Of a DNA stretch of 64,000 bases, positions 22,916 to 33,928 are shown one piece after another; positions within the stretch are counted from its first letter, which is position 1, and the number at the start of each line of letters is the position of its first letter. The DNA is taken from contig NC_071329.1 of NCBI RefSeq assembly GCF_010183535.1, forward strand, positions 13,888,001-13,952,000. The letters are read 5' to 3'. A program made the position numbers and the translations under genes. Origin of the DNA: Caenorhabditis remanei. Its lineage: Eukaryota > Nematoda > Chromadorea > Rhabditida > Rhabditidae. The notes under the pieces were generated by a model that had not been told where the DNA came from, did not search any database, and worked only from the letters and a program-made list of their open reading frames with translations.

Positions 22916-24634
22916 AAATAAACTAACTTGAGACAATTCACCATTTCATTTACTTTTGATTTTTTCAGAACCTCATTGAATTTGACCAATTCGTTTCCAG
23001 CTCTTCTTTTCACTTCTTCTTGAAATGCCTCTACACTCTCTCGAAGTTTTTTCAAAAGTTTAACCGAATCAAGGTACATATCAAAAAGATCATACAATTC
23101 TAGACTTTCCCCGGTACATTCACGAAATCGTTCGATTGAGACGTGCATCGCTTCGACCAAATCCGGTTCTCTTTTTTTCAACGAGTTCATTGTTTTTTTA
23201 AGAGTCATCAAACAGTTTTTATTAGCGTCCATGTAACGCTTTCTAAGGCTTTCCGTTTTTTCATGTCTCTCGATGTCTTCTCTAACCTTCACAATGTTTT
23301 TCAAGACAGTAATTAAATCCTTTTCTTGAGTTTCAAACTCTTTAAACGTCGAATCGAAATCTGCATCCGGTTGATTAGTTGACAGACATTCTGTCAGAAT
23401 CCTATTGGAATTATCAACAATGTCATCATGTGTCGGTGGCTTCCTTTTCTCGGCGGCAAGTTTCTCGAGTGTCGTCAAAGCGAATGCCGTCTTTTTTATG
23501 GTTTCCTCATTACTTCTATTTCTGCCAAATGTTCTGAACTGTTGATATGCATCATCTAGTTTCTGAATCGGTTCGTATATTGACCCGAGTGGTTCCAAAG
23601 ATTTCGATAGGCTCTTGACTGCCTGGGATCCCCGAACAAAGTGTTTTTGAAACCAAGGACTTTTCAGATCATCGTCAATCCGTAGTATCTCTTTGGGTTC
23701 TCCGAAGGCAACAGTTAACACTGGAGGTTTTGGCTCAAAACGTTGCATTTGTCTGATGTGATTATCGAAAACTTGTTGAATTTGAGCACCAGTAGTTCCA
23801 GTTTTATCCCAATTATTTCTGAGACTCTTACTTATCTCTAACTCTACTTTCAGTGTTGAAGTGTGCTTGATCATGACATTAACATATTTTAAAACATTGG
23901 AAACGGCGTCGTAAGTTGACTCATATTTCGAGTAGTCATTCCAAAAAGTCGGATTGTCGAGAATCGCAGAATAGTTGTGATGATATTCCATACACTCTAT
24001 AAAGTATTCCAACTTTCCCTCGACAAAATCAAATTCCTTGGGAGCTTCACTCTCTTTAATGTTTCGTTCTTGGTAGGTGTATGTCTCTATTATTTCAGTT
24101 AATTCGTCGAGCGTCGACTCTTGACACTTTGTTTCCAATTCAGATAAGTTCCCTGCTGCACCAACAACGCCATTGTTTACGTCATCAGCCGATATATTTG
24201 AATCAAGAGGTACCTCCTGAATCTTCTTTAAACTCTTCAGATCTCTCGAAATTTCTACAAAAGGAGGTTCAGGTGTGAGCCTTCTTTTCCACATTGATGG
24301 GTAATCCTTTCTCAGATTTTCGATTCTCGAAATAGCCAATTGAGCATCAACATCAACGATACCAGAAAAATGTGTTGAGTCAAGCTTCAGAAGTTCCGTA
24401 ATAGTTTCCCGAACATCTAGATTCTTCCGAATCAAAGACGCTTGAAGAAAAATTGCGTTTGTGATACGGGCGAGTGTCAGAAAGTCTTCGGTGACCAATT
24501 GCAAATCAGTTTGCTCTGAAAAATATGGAATGGGTTTGAGTCGCAGGAAGATGAGTCTTACTTGGTGGAGGAACATTCTGATGAGTCAGTGAAAAGAGCA
24601 GTGAAAAAGATATTAAGAAGAAGAAGATGAGCAT

Positions 24635-25519
24635 GAAGGTTTTCCGCTTTTCTTTCTGAAATAATACAGTTTTGGACTCAGAAATGCAGGGATTTTAAAC
24701 TGACTTGTTACTTTTTTTTGAAGAAAAGTTTTATCTTGTTTTGAAAAGTTGAAGTTTCAATGAATCATAATGAAAATTATGAAGTGATCAAATGAGAGAT
24801 TAGATCTGATGACCCCAGGATGCCGCAGGACAACGTACACGCAATTAAAAACTGTTTTGGAAGAAATTGAAGACAAATAAACGTCAAAAATGCTCAATAT
24901 CCTTTAAGCAGCTTGCTCTCAATCAGAATCAAGACAAGATAGCGACCCAAGACTGTTACTATTCTGCTTAAAATGAAATCATTATAATTTGAAGAAGGTA
25001 GAATCCCGTTTTCTCAAATACTCCTTCAATCTTAGGCTGCGAAAACCTACATCTAGACAGACAGATTTTCAGATACATATCCTTTGATCCACTGGTCATT
25101 TTCAGATTATTGATTGGATATCGAAATTGGTACTGAACTTTATCAGGGCTCTCTTAAGTTTCAATCATTATTAAAAAAACAAAATGAAGTATAAATATAG
25201 TCTAGTGGGAATTCCCTCAGCTCCCTCTATCCAACCGTAGTCCGCCTACACATTCTTCGTCTCTTCATCCAATCAAAGCTCAATATAAACCATGTTTTGT
25301 GTATTTGCTTTGTCTACAATAGTTTGATCCACTAATTCCTTTTCAAATGTGTCTTTTTCCTCGTATATTTTATTGATTCAGCCGTTTGCAATCATTTTTG
25401 TTGCCATTTTTTGTTCAGCATTCCAAAGAAGTGAGACCAACAATCTCTGGGAACGACTATATAAATTAGGAGCCAACCATGGAGAAATTACTTTCAACTC
25501 CGACAAGGACTCCCTGAAA
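24635..25519. other. Shared promoter region between the WSN pseudogene and the CC gene
   Basis: A divergent spacer. The part next to the pseudogene matches, inverted, the DNA upstream of the intact WSN gene (10590-10758). The part next to the CC gene matches, inverted, 16580-17000. Between about 24830 and 25100 I see nothing recognisable. Confidence 0.55.
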
Positions 25520-25866
25520 ATGTTCAAAGTTTTGGCTATCTCTGCTCTTTTCTTTGTTTTGGCTACTGAAGCCGCCAACCCAGCCTGCAAGAAATCCGGT
25601 GACCCAGCTATCGGAGGAGCCTGTCCAGATGGTTCAACTCTTGTCGCTGGAGGACAAAATTGCTGTGAGAAGGCTGATGTTTATGGTATGTTGAATACAT
25701 TCAGAAGTGATTAAGAATCATGTGATTTCCAGACGCTGATAGCTACTTCTGTCGTGACGGAAACTCGCTCGGCCCAGCTTTCGGAGGAATCTGCCCAGAT
25801 GGATTCCTCTTGGTTGCCGGTGACGAGTGCTGTGATGCTGTTGATTTCCTCGCCAAGCAGAAATAA
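25520..25866 (+). CDS. Secreted two-unit CC-domain protein (inverted copy)
   Basis: Exons 25520-25685 and 25733-25866 encode a protein nearly identical to the one at 16233-16579: signal peptide MFKVLAISALFFVLATEA, CC unit 1 ending GGQNCC, CC unit 2 ending GDECC, tail LAKQK. Differences are a few substitutions, so the duplication or a later gene conversion is recent. The open frame extends upstream of the ATG, but the signal peptide fixes the start. Function unknown. Confidence 0.8.
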
Positions 25867-26039
25867 GGAAAGATAACTGATTGAACCTTTTTCACTGTTT
25901 TGTAATAAACTTTCAATCAAGCAAGTTCTCCTTTAAGAGTCACATCTGAAAACTTCTGACCATTGTGTACATTAACTAGCTGATAGGGAGTTTTATTTTT
26001 ACTACGACATATCAAAAATCAATTATTTGAATAATTTTG

Positions 26040-26702
26040 AAACCAAATTTTGTTGCTCGACTCTGGAAAAAACTGAATTAGGGAACGTTTTGAAGTAACC
26101 AGGTTACAGTAAATGTAGTTTTTCCAGCAGCACATATTTCCTTTAGTTACAAAATAGTTAGTTGCGCAATGTCCGTTTATAGCAGCTCCTAAAACTCCAC
26201 CAGCATGACAGGATGCAGTCGCAGCATCTAAAAACAAAACTAGAGTGGTTTTCGAAAATCTCATTTTCGTACCATAGATATCTTTGTTATCACAACAATA
26301 GCGTTCATCGATTATCCAAAACATCGATTGTCCATAAGGACACACTCCGGAGTTCCCTGCTGACTTCCAAGCTCCTTTGCATGCGAGGCTCGACACCTCT
26401 GAAAATTGTGAAAATTATAAATAATATTTCTTTTAGTAGTTGTAATCCAGCATAATTTGTTAATCTTTGAATCCAAAGTGTCCATACCATAATAGTGCTT
26501 TGCAGGACAACATTGGTTCCCATAAATTACGACACTTCCAGATGGGCAAACTGGGATAGTAGCAAGCACCGGCACACTTCTACAGCGCTGAAAGACTGCA
26601 TCTGGAAAAGTTCTCATTTTGAAAACTAAAATGATTCTGAAAATTCTACTTACTAGAACAGCACACACAAAGAACCAGAATGATGAGAAGGGACTTTATC
26701 AT
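26040..26702 (-). CDS. Secreted CC-domain protein (inverted, diverged copy)
   Basis: This is the inverted counterpart of the gene at 15394-16040, with the same exon-per-unit layout. Signal peptide MIKSLLIILVLCVCCS; units ending GNQCC, ERYCC and GNMCC. It has diverged more than the two-unit CC pair (for example ACKGAWKSAGNSGVCPYGQS against ACKGNWNPANYGGCPNGQS). The last exon is very short and its splice choice is uncertain in both copies. Confidence 0.72.
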
Positions 26703-27480
26703 TTCGAATCCGATGAATTCATCTTTCGATATCTCTCTTCCTTTATACGACCACTGAATAAATAAAACATTTATTGTGAACTCTGAAAACTAAAAGTTGA
26801 ATACAGGAAAAATATAGAAAAAAAGGTGAATAAACATGAAAGTTGGAATGTAATTGCTCACCTTTGAACAATATATGGCAAATGCAACCTAAGCAAACAT
26901 GCTCTAAACTTTTAGCTACAAAGCGCGTGGTCCGCAGTACGTGGCGGTGAACATTAGAAACATTTTCGTCTAGGAATTTTTAAGAAACGTGTAAATATTA
27001 ATTTCCCACGTTTTTTTCTCATTAAAACGTGTTCGCATAGGTTCACCTTGAAATATCGTGTTTTAACTGTATTTGCTCATTTTTTTGCCAATAATCAACT
27101 TGTATTTGAATGAGTTTCGACGAGGTTTTAGCGGAATAAATTTAAAAGAGGTAAAATATGAATTCATCAGTTTGAAAGTTATTTAGAGAGAATGGGTAAT
27201 TTCCTTGAATCAAATCAGTTTCGCTCAGAAAATAATAGGGCTGATCGGTAGTGCAAGACATATACATAAATAGAATTCATGAGGACAGAAAAGTTTTTGA
27301 TTCCCAATAGTCTAAAAATCTGCAACTCTCATGGTCGCTTTTATCAGTTGAGCTCAACTGGTCAAAGGAATTCAAGCATATAATTTTGACATCGATAGTG
27401 TTGTCTACGGTATTATTCCCATTTCAAATATCTCACGTCTCGAATAAATTGACCTTCTACGAAAATATGCTGCACAGAAA
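26703..27480. other. Intergenic, no gene seen
   Basis: The first 100 bp are the promoter shared with the paralogue at 15.3 kb. The rest is AT-rich with no supported coding region. Confidence 0.5.
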
Positions 27481-27655
27481 GCTGCGAGAATGAATTCGAA
27501 TACTCAGAATCCAAAGAATGATCAACCGGTTGGTGTAGAAGTTAATGATACTCTACTATCAATTCTAACTAAATTTCTTGTTTCAAAGAAATCTATAATG
27601 ATTGTGTTGCTATTCAGGTTGGGGTATATTCCGTTTATTTAGTTTGTGTATTAAA
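27480..27655 (+). pseudogene. 3' fragment of the unknown gene at 33.9-36.0 kb
   Basis: The translated segment NDQPVGVEVNDTLLSILTKF corresponds to the third exon of the gene at 33919-35995 (NGQPVGGQVNDTLLSVLTKV). Earlier exons are missing. It is adjacent to the 3' end of the small secreted gene in the same relation as in the 33-kb copy, so it is part of an inverted block duplication. Confidence 0.7.
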
Positions 27656-27705
27656 AAAGTGAGAAGTTCATGTCTTCAAATTTTCGATTGTCTCGTTCGG
27701 CGTCA

Positions 27706-28005
27706 TTAATAGTAGATTGGGGTGCAGATCTAAAAATGGGTAACTTAAGAATTGAAACTGTATAAAAAACTTACTTTTGAAATCTCAGACATCTTGTCTT
27801 TCGGAATTTGATCCTTGAGGTTGTTAATTATTTGGCAGAGAGCATTCAACGAGTCTTTACATGGATTTGGCTCAGGGGCCACTATTTTTGCCAATTCTTG
27901 AGCAGTCGCCTGTAAACTTGACTAGTATATAAGTTTCAAGAACTATTGAAATCTTACCATGGTGGCAATGAGACAGAAGACAAGGCAAATGAAATGAGCG
28001 TTCAT
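27706..28005 (-). CDS. Small secreted protein of unknown function
   Basis: Exons 28005-27958, 27909-27775 and 27729-27706 give about 68 residues: signal peptide MNAHFICLVFCLIATM, then ATAQELAKIVAPEPNPCKDS, NALCQIINNLKDQIPKDKMS and a short end ICTPIYY. A paralogue lies inverted at 32922-33225. In both copies the last exon is also open in another frame (SAPQST.N.AERDN), conserved between copies, so the final exon may be read differently from my model. No family recognised. Confidence 0.6.
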
Positions 28006-28339
28006 TTTTGGTTGCTCGTTGTTTCAGAGCATCTTTTTATAGGACGATTACGGAAGTTTCATATTTTTGTTCGGACGTGTTATGTAAAATTTGCATAGAC
28101 TGTGTGGAAAATATTTTTGTTATTGTTCAACGATAGAATACCATAAATCAAGAGTAGAACTTCCGTTTTTGCATAGGTGGGAATGCAAACACACATACCG
28201 AAAAATACTGAAGCAGCTAGATTTTCATGCAAAGCTCTATAACAGATATACCCCTCTCTCTTTGAGTTGTTCATTTAACCTTCTTGGTTTATTTGATAAC
28301 TAGTAATAAAACTATTATGTGTTCAAGAACACCTTATCC

Positions 28340-28510
28340 AATTTCCAGATCAATCCGATGCCAACCTCTCCCACTCCAACTAATTCATACGTTCAAGACC
28401 CCGCCCACGCCACTCAAATCTCCGCTTTCCTACCGATTCCTCATGTTCTTCCATATGCCATGATCCAACTCGACTTTTGAGTTCACTTCTCACTCCTAGA
28501 ATTATTTCCT
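28340..28510 (+). pseudogene. 5' fragment of the zinc-finger gene
   Basis: From the acceptor TCCAATTTCCAG onward this matches the first coding exon of the C2H2 gene at 32597 (INPMPTSPTPTNSYVQDPAH in this copy) and then breaks down with small deletions at about 28460. It is the outer end of the inverted block duplication 27.48-28.51 / 32.46-34.05 kb. Confidence 0.72.
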
Positions 28511-29034
28511 TGTGTCAACTGAGAGCCTGGGTACAAGTCAGGCCAGACTGAAAAATAACAGAAAATATATTTCAGAGTAACCAAACCTGGGGTACAAAAG
28601 CGGAAACTAGGAAACTACCTATTTTTTCAGATTCCCCAAAAACGAATGTCATTCGACACTGTAAATTGGGAAAATGGTTCAAAACCCTACAGAATATGAG
28701 TCACTTCCGACCTGACACGTCTTTCAATTTATTGAAAAGCTTTCTTTGTATTTTCATTCTTTTCTGCAAGACAATAAACAATGCAGACACAAAAAAACTG
28801 TTGCTTTTTTTCTTGTTTCATATGATCAGAGAGAAATGTGAATTATTGGAAACTTTGTTCGAAGGATAAATTCCTCAATGAGCAGACAATATTTAAAGTG
28901 GTCTGGTTATAAGCTTTCTCTACAGTTCTTTTTCTTTTTTTCAATGTGTTTTTTCAATCCGAGTTTCACGTGAAATTCCACGTTTCATGACGCATTTTGT
29001 TACTTTTTTAGTTATAGAAAGCTTAACCAAGAAG
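28511..29034. other. Intergenic, no gene seen
   Basis: AT-rich DNA upstream of the membrane-protein gene. A small open frame at 28666-28869 has no supporting features. Confidence 0.5.
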
Positions 29035-30570
29035 ATGTTTTCACTCATTTTCTTGCTTATCCTTCTGAAAATCACGTCATCAGTTCCGGTAGTAGACCCC
29101 GAATTCGAAGAATACGATAATTGGCTTCAAAGGAATCGAAGTATTCTGTGAGTCACGTTTTTGAAACAATTTCCTACAATTTTCACATTTTCAGCATGAT
29201 GAAGCACCTGCCGAAGAACGCGAATTACACATGGAAAGAATATTTCACAAGCTGGAATATGGTGTATGAGAAGGAGATGGCAAGAAAAGAATTGTCATTT
29301 GAGGCTGCGGAATTGTTAGTTTTTGTATTTTTTACTTCTTTATAATAATTTTTATTATGAACTGTAGCATCGAACATACACTATCTACCATCGACAGCAC
29401 AACTCCAACAGTCATTAATTTCGATGTCTCGTTGAAATTTTCTCCGAATCGGACTGGATGGTCTCAATTGGACAGAAGGATCAAGGAAGTGCCGAATGAT
29501 TTCAGAGTGAGTTACAGTTACAGTATTTCTAGAAATCACATTAATTAGATTCTTCCAGATCCATATTACCTGGTCTGCTGAATATTATGGCTCTGAAACG
29601 ATTGAAGAATGGTGTAAAATGGGAAGCCGCGAGACAATAAAAATGGGAGGTCAGTCTTATAAAATCTTTAACGGTGTATTGTGGTCTGTTATTATATATT
29701 CATATCATAATGCATGCGTTTCGGCAAGTTCATTTATATACAACCCACTGAAAACGAGCGCCGGAAAGTATGATCAGTGAAATGGCCGAAGAAAAATGAC
29801 GCGGTGGCCTAGAAATTCGACTTCGGGCGCGTAGATTTTTAAAATTTTGACGGTATTTTAGATCATTTTAGTTGTATACTTCAATAAACTCTATAGAATA
29901 CGGCAAATATTGATAGAAAATTTAACTGTACCAAGAGAAATTTCTAGAACTTCCTCATCAAACTTTCCGGCGCTTGCTTTCAGCGGGTTGTGCACCGAGT
30001 TAAAAAAAAATCTTAAAGTACGAAAATCATGAAAATATCATAACTGACCATAATACGCTTTTAGCTTTCCAAAATTTGAATGACAGGAAATATCACCATC
30101 AAAAACGTTCTCCACGGCGTCAATGTTACTTTCACCTGCCCGTTCTCCATGTATCACGCAGTTCGGAATGTATTCATTGTAGAAACGAAAAACTCGTGGC
30201 GTTTCTCCAAGTTCTTTTATATTTCTGTTATTGCCCTTGTTGTATGTGCTCTGATTGGAATCGTGGTGCTTATTCTGTAAGTTTCTTCTAGAGAAAAGAT
30301 GGATGACTTGCCACTTTTTCAGAGTTTTATGTGAGAGAAGGGATCGGAAGTTGAGTCAAATGGAATGCAACGATCATTGGGCAAAGTGAGTAAATCTTCT
30401 TACTAATTAGATCGTGTAGACACTCAAAAAAAGTTTCAAGATTTCGCTACACTCAAAACTACTATCGTTTCGATACCACTCCAGCAGACACTCCAGAAGA
30501 ATTCGATCACAACCACAACGAGACGGAAGTGCCGAGCGAGAAAGAAGACTTTGTTCCAGTACGGAAATAA
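29035..30570 (+). CDS. Type I membrane protein of unknown function
   Basis: Seven exons join in frame: 29035-29147, 29195-29314, 29368-29506, 29559-29649, 30087-30276, 30323-30385, 30441-30570, about 281 residues. A signal peptide (MFSLIFLLILLKITSSVPVV) is followed by an ectodomain of roughly 165 residues with N-glycosylation sequons (NYT, NRT, NIT, NVT). Then come one membrane segment (FYISVIALVVCALIGIVVLI), a basic-cysteine juxtamembrane CERRDRK and an acidic cytoplasmic tail ending DFVPVRK. The coding length is a multiple of three, which supports the exon model. Intron 4 has been enlarged by a MITE. I recognise no family; a surface receptor or adhesion role is possible only from topology. 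Confidence 0.72.
29672..30062. mobile_element. MITE in intron 4 of the membrane-protein gene
   Basis: Outer ends GTGTATTGTGGTCTGTTAT and (reverse complement) GCGTATTATGGTCAGTTAT are inverted. Inner inverted segments read ACAACCCACTGAAAACGAGC and its mirror around 29945-29995. All other introns of this gene are about 50 bp, so the 437-bp intron is explained by this insertion. Exact ends and target site are uncertain. Confidence 0.65.
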
Positions 30571-31120
30571 TAGTTTTCCATTGTCTGTTTTTTTCAGTCC
30601 AAATATTGCCCCATCTGCAAATAGTATATATTTCTTTTCATTAATTTTTGAAATTTTATCGCAAAAACCATAAAAGTTACCACATTAGTTTAGTTTGATC
30701 TATTATTGTTTTCTCCAGTACAAAACCAAAGTTTGGCGTCATAAATCTGGAAAATAATAAGAACAGTTCAATTCAACGACACCCGTTGGTAGACAATTTG
30801 ATGATACTCTACTATCAGTTCTAACCAAAGTTCTTGTTCCAAAGAAAACTAAAAATGATTTTCTTACGATTCAGGTTGAAGAATATTCAGTTTATTTAGT
30901 TTGTGTATCAAAAATGTGGGAAGTTAATACAAGACTTGTCAAAAATCGGGCCGGGCCGGGCCGGGCCGAAATTTCTCTTGGCCCGGCTCCATCATTAATT
31001 TATGACATTTTTTCGCAAAGATTTTATTCAATATATCAGTCAAATATTCTATTTCCAAAAACTCCGACTAGTTCAGAAAAAACATATTCATCACAAAAAC
31101 AGGAAAAAGGCAAATTAGAA
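30571..31120. pseudogene. Spacer with degenerate fragment of the 33.9-kb gene
   Basis: Between about 30715 and 30930 lies a decayed forward copy of exons 2-3 of the unknown gene at 33.9-36.0 kb (KPKFGVINLENNKNS; NDTLLSVLTKVLVPKK has a damaged start), followed by the shared 3' flank. It retains an uninterrupted GAATATTC site (30881-30888), where the full gene has a transposon. From 30945 to 30990 there is a GGGCCGGGCC tract. No other gene. Confidence 0.6.
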
Positions 31121-32597
31121 TCACTCAATTGTAATCACAGATTCCTTAGATTCTTCATCAACTCTCTTCTTCTTGGCCGTTGGCTCCGATGTGCTAGAGA
31201 ACATTTGCTGTTTCGCTTCAATCATTTTCTTCCATCTATCCATATCCTTTTCCAATTTCCCACATTCCAAATCTTCCGCGCATTCTTTTATAACTGAAAA
31301 GATTCTTAAATATAATAGTATGACACAAAAAATTTACCTCCATAAACTTCCAATTGGTAAAAGAACTTCCTCAAGAACAGTTTCCATGCAGGACGTCTGC
31401 TCTCCACCACATCAGTCTTCTCAGCCACCATAAAGTGACGGATTGTGATATGTCGTCTCACTTTCCACTGAAAAAAATTCATTCTCACTTCAGATTTCTG
31501 TTTTTATGAACCTGTGTTTCATGCTTGTAACTGCACTCTCCACACTTGTAAACTACGCAATCTCGAGCGTGTTGTGTCCGCAGATGCTGAGCCAATTGTC
31601 CGTCCGAACGGAGTTCAGTACCGGGATCGCATTCGACCAACTTCGGACAGTAACTGCAGTGGTATACTTTCATTTTCTTTGGCTGCTGGAAACAAATTAT
31701 ATCATTGTATTAGAAATAATCCGTTTACCAAATTTACCTGAACTTGAGGAGCGGACAGCGGAGCAGGAGTGGCTTGGAGCATTCTCAATATTTCTTGAAT
31801 TGTTTGCTGTGGTTGCATGAGAAATGGATTCGGAATGGTTGTGGGGAAGATCGGTGGTATTTGATTCTGAAAAAGGTACAATGAGTTATAAAATGAACAT
31901 TTTTCTTACATTTTTCTTATTTCTTTTTGTATCTGTCGCTTGTGAAACAGATTCACTGACTGAGTCAATTGCGGATGCGGAATAGGAGTTCAGTCCGCTA
32001 GTAGAGAATCTTGCCACTGAATTCTCCCTGCTTCTTGCCTCCCTAACTTTTTTCATTTGAGCATCACGGCCCGGAAAGTGCTCTTCTAACAGTTTCTGCA
32101 TTTCTGAAGACGACATTTCTGGGGATTTCATTGCTACAGGGTTCTTTTCTCCATGCATATATTTCAAGTGCTTCCTCATCTGAAACAAAATAAGTAATAA
32201 GCTCTGAATGCATGGTGTCAGTTCTCACCACATGGCTCGAATCATTCATAAATAGGCAAACCGGGCACTGGTATTCACTTATATTGAAATGACGGTTCAC
32301 ATGCTTCACCAATTGCGGAGTTTCAGTTATCTGTAGTCTGTCACCACATTTAGTGCATGGGAGATACTCCTCGGGTATTGGTGCCTCTTTTCTGTTATCT
32401 CTCAATCTGGCCTGATTTGTACAAAGGGTTCCATTGGAATAATTTTGGGTTGCAGCAGTGAGAAGTGAACTCAAAAGTCGAGTTGGATCATGGTTGGCAT
32501 GTGGGAGAACATGAGGAATCGGTAGAGAAGCGGAGATTTGAGTGGCGTGGGCGGGGTCTTGAACGTATGGATTAGTTGGAGTGGGAGAGGTTGGCAT
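31121..32597 (-). CDS. C2H2 zinc-finger protein
   Basis: Six exons (32597-32229, 32179-31910, 31866-31738, 31685-31512, 31467-31338, 31293-31121) join in frame to about 414 residues. Four C2H2 fingers are visible: CTKC..HVNRH, CPVC..HLKYMH (spanning an exon junction), CSYC..HLRTQH and CGEC..HITIRH (spanning a junction). The linker is Ser- and Pro/Gln-rich, and the tail has AKKKRV, a candidate nuclear localisation signal. I start at MPTSPTPTN, 9 nt after a TTTCCAG acceptor, which looks like a trans-splice site. The open frame before it contains that acceptor and is probably outron. Likely a nuclear nucleic-acid-binding protein; target unknown. Confidence 0.78.
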
Positions 32598-32921
32598 CGG
32601 GTTGATCTGGAAATTGGATGAGTTGTTCTTGAGAATTGTAGATGTTCTCAAAAAGAAGTTAGGTAGCTAAAGATAATGCACATGATATAGATCATTCTCC
32701 GAAAATCTAGCTACTCCAGTATCTTTCGGTCTGTGTGCACGCATGTCTACCTATGCAAAACGGAAGTTCCACTCTTGATTTATGGTATTTTATCGATGAA
32801 GAATAACAAAAATATTTTCCACCCAGTCTACGCAAATTTTACATCACATTTCGGGACTAAAAAAAGAAACTTCCGTGTATCATCCTATAAAAATATTCTC
32901 TCAAACTACCAACGACCAAAA
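32598..32921. promoter_or_regulatory. Bidirectional spacer between zinc-finger and secreted genes
   Basis: This spacer is conserved in inverted orientation at 28010-28340. The shared piece includes ATGCAAAACGGAAGTTC (about 32753) and a TATAAAAATA box at about 32886, some 35 bp before the secreted gene ATG. It is the promoter of the small secreted gene by position and conservation. Confidence 0.5.
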
Positions 32922-33225
32922 ATGAACGCTTTTTTCATTTGCTTAGTATTTTGTCTCATTGCCATCATGGTAAACTTTCAATACATAGATCTTGAAAATT
33001 GTATACTAGTCAAGTTTACAGGCGACTGCTCAGGAAATGGCAAATATAGTGCCTCCTGAGCCTAATCCGATTAGAGATTTGATAAATGCTCTCTGCCAGA
33101 TGATTAACAAAGTCAAGGATCTAATTCCGAAAGACAAGATGTCAGAGATTTCAAGTGTGAGTTATACTATACAGTTTCCATCATTACAATTCTAATTTTA
33201 GATCTGCCCCACAATCTACTACTAA
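32922..33225 (+). CDS. Small secreted protein of unknown function (inverted copy)
   Basis: Exons 32922-32969, 33022-33156 and 33202-33225 give about 68 residues: signal peptide MNAFFICLVFCLIAIM, ATAQEMANIVPPEPNPIRDL, NALCQMINKVKDLIPKDKMS and ICPTIYY. It parallels the gene at 27706-28005 with clear divergence, including loss of one cysteine (C to I at the NPCKD/NPIRD position). The alternative last-exon frame ending SKKT is open here too. Confidence 0.58.
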
Positions 33226-33302
33226 CAAAGCCGAACGCGACAATTCGAAGAAGACATGAACTTCTCACTTTTTGAAACACAAACTAAATAAACTGAATAT
33301 TC

Positions 33303-33928
33303 GGCTCTATAGGCGAAGAATGGTCCCAACCGCAAAGAACGGTCCCAACCGCAAAGAATGGTCCCAACCGCAAAGAATGGTCCCAAAATTTTGGGTGACC
33401 CAAATTTCCGAATTACATGGTCCCAACCGCAAAGAATGGTCCCAGCCGCAAATAATGGTCCCAAAATTTTGGGTGACCCAAATTTCCGAATTACAAGGTC
33501 CCAACCGCAAAGAATGGTCCCAACCGCAAAGAATGGTCCCAAAATTTTGGGTGACACGAATTTCAGAATTGAATGGTCCCTACCGCAAAGAATGGTCCTT
33601 CAAAATTGATACGAAAAACTTTTCACCATTCTCTTAGGCTTAGGTTTTTTAGAAATTGGTGAAAAAATTGACAAAATCGGTTATTAATCGTATTTGTCAA
33701 TTTTTTCCCAATTTCTGAGAAACCTAAGCCTAAGAGAATGGTGAAAAGTTTTTCGTATCAATTTCGAGGGACCATTCTTTGCGGTAAGGACCATTCTTTG
33801 CGGTAGGGACCATTCAATTCTGAAATTCGTGTCACCCAAAATTTTGGGACCATTCTTTGCGATAGGGACCATGTAATTCTTTGGGACCGTTCTTTTATTT
33901 TTTGGGACCATTCTTTGCCTATAGAGCC
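33303..33928. mobile_element. 626-bp palindromic transposon built of short repeats
   Basis: The ends are GGCTCTATAGGC and its mirror, and the element is flanked by GAATATTC on both sides (33295-33302, 33929-33936). A paralogous empty site with one GAATATTC exists at 30881-30888. The arms contain many copies of an AACCGCAAAGAATGGTCCCA unit and of CCAAAATTTTGGGTGAC. The centre (about 33640-33740) is itself a palindrome. An 8-bp duplication suggests hAT-like mobility, with caution because GAATATTC is itself a palindrome. The long open frames across it are repeat translations, not genes. Confidence 0.82.

Larger units (their letters stand above)
17130..24634 (-). pseudogene. WSN/ankyrin/BRCT-like receptor paralogue, inactivated
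   Basis: This copy runs opposite to the gene at 10.8 kb. It keeps the signal peptide (start at 24634, MLIFFFLISFSLLFSLTHQN), WSN segment, ectodomain (24576-22906, 20995-20597, 19020-18870), membrane segment, ankyrin repeat and C-terminal region. Lesions: a TAA codon just after the juxtamembrane FGKPEEFE (about 18412), where the intact copy has a lysine codon, and a 201-bp transposon in the exon that encodes FGHVKKS (18660-18860). Two introns also contain a LINE (21.26-22.92 kb) and a TA-flanked palindrome (19057-20611). The WSN and cytoplasmic parts are almost identical to the intact gene, but the ectodomain is strongly diverged. A truncated secreted ectodomain could still be made, so inactivation is likely rather than proven. 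Confidence 0.8.

Noticed and set aside
17130..24634. A second functional WSN receptor gene
   Set aside because: In-frame TAA after the membrane segment and a 201-bp insertion in an exon; only a truncated product is possible.
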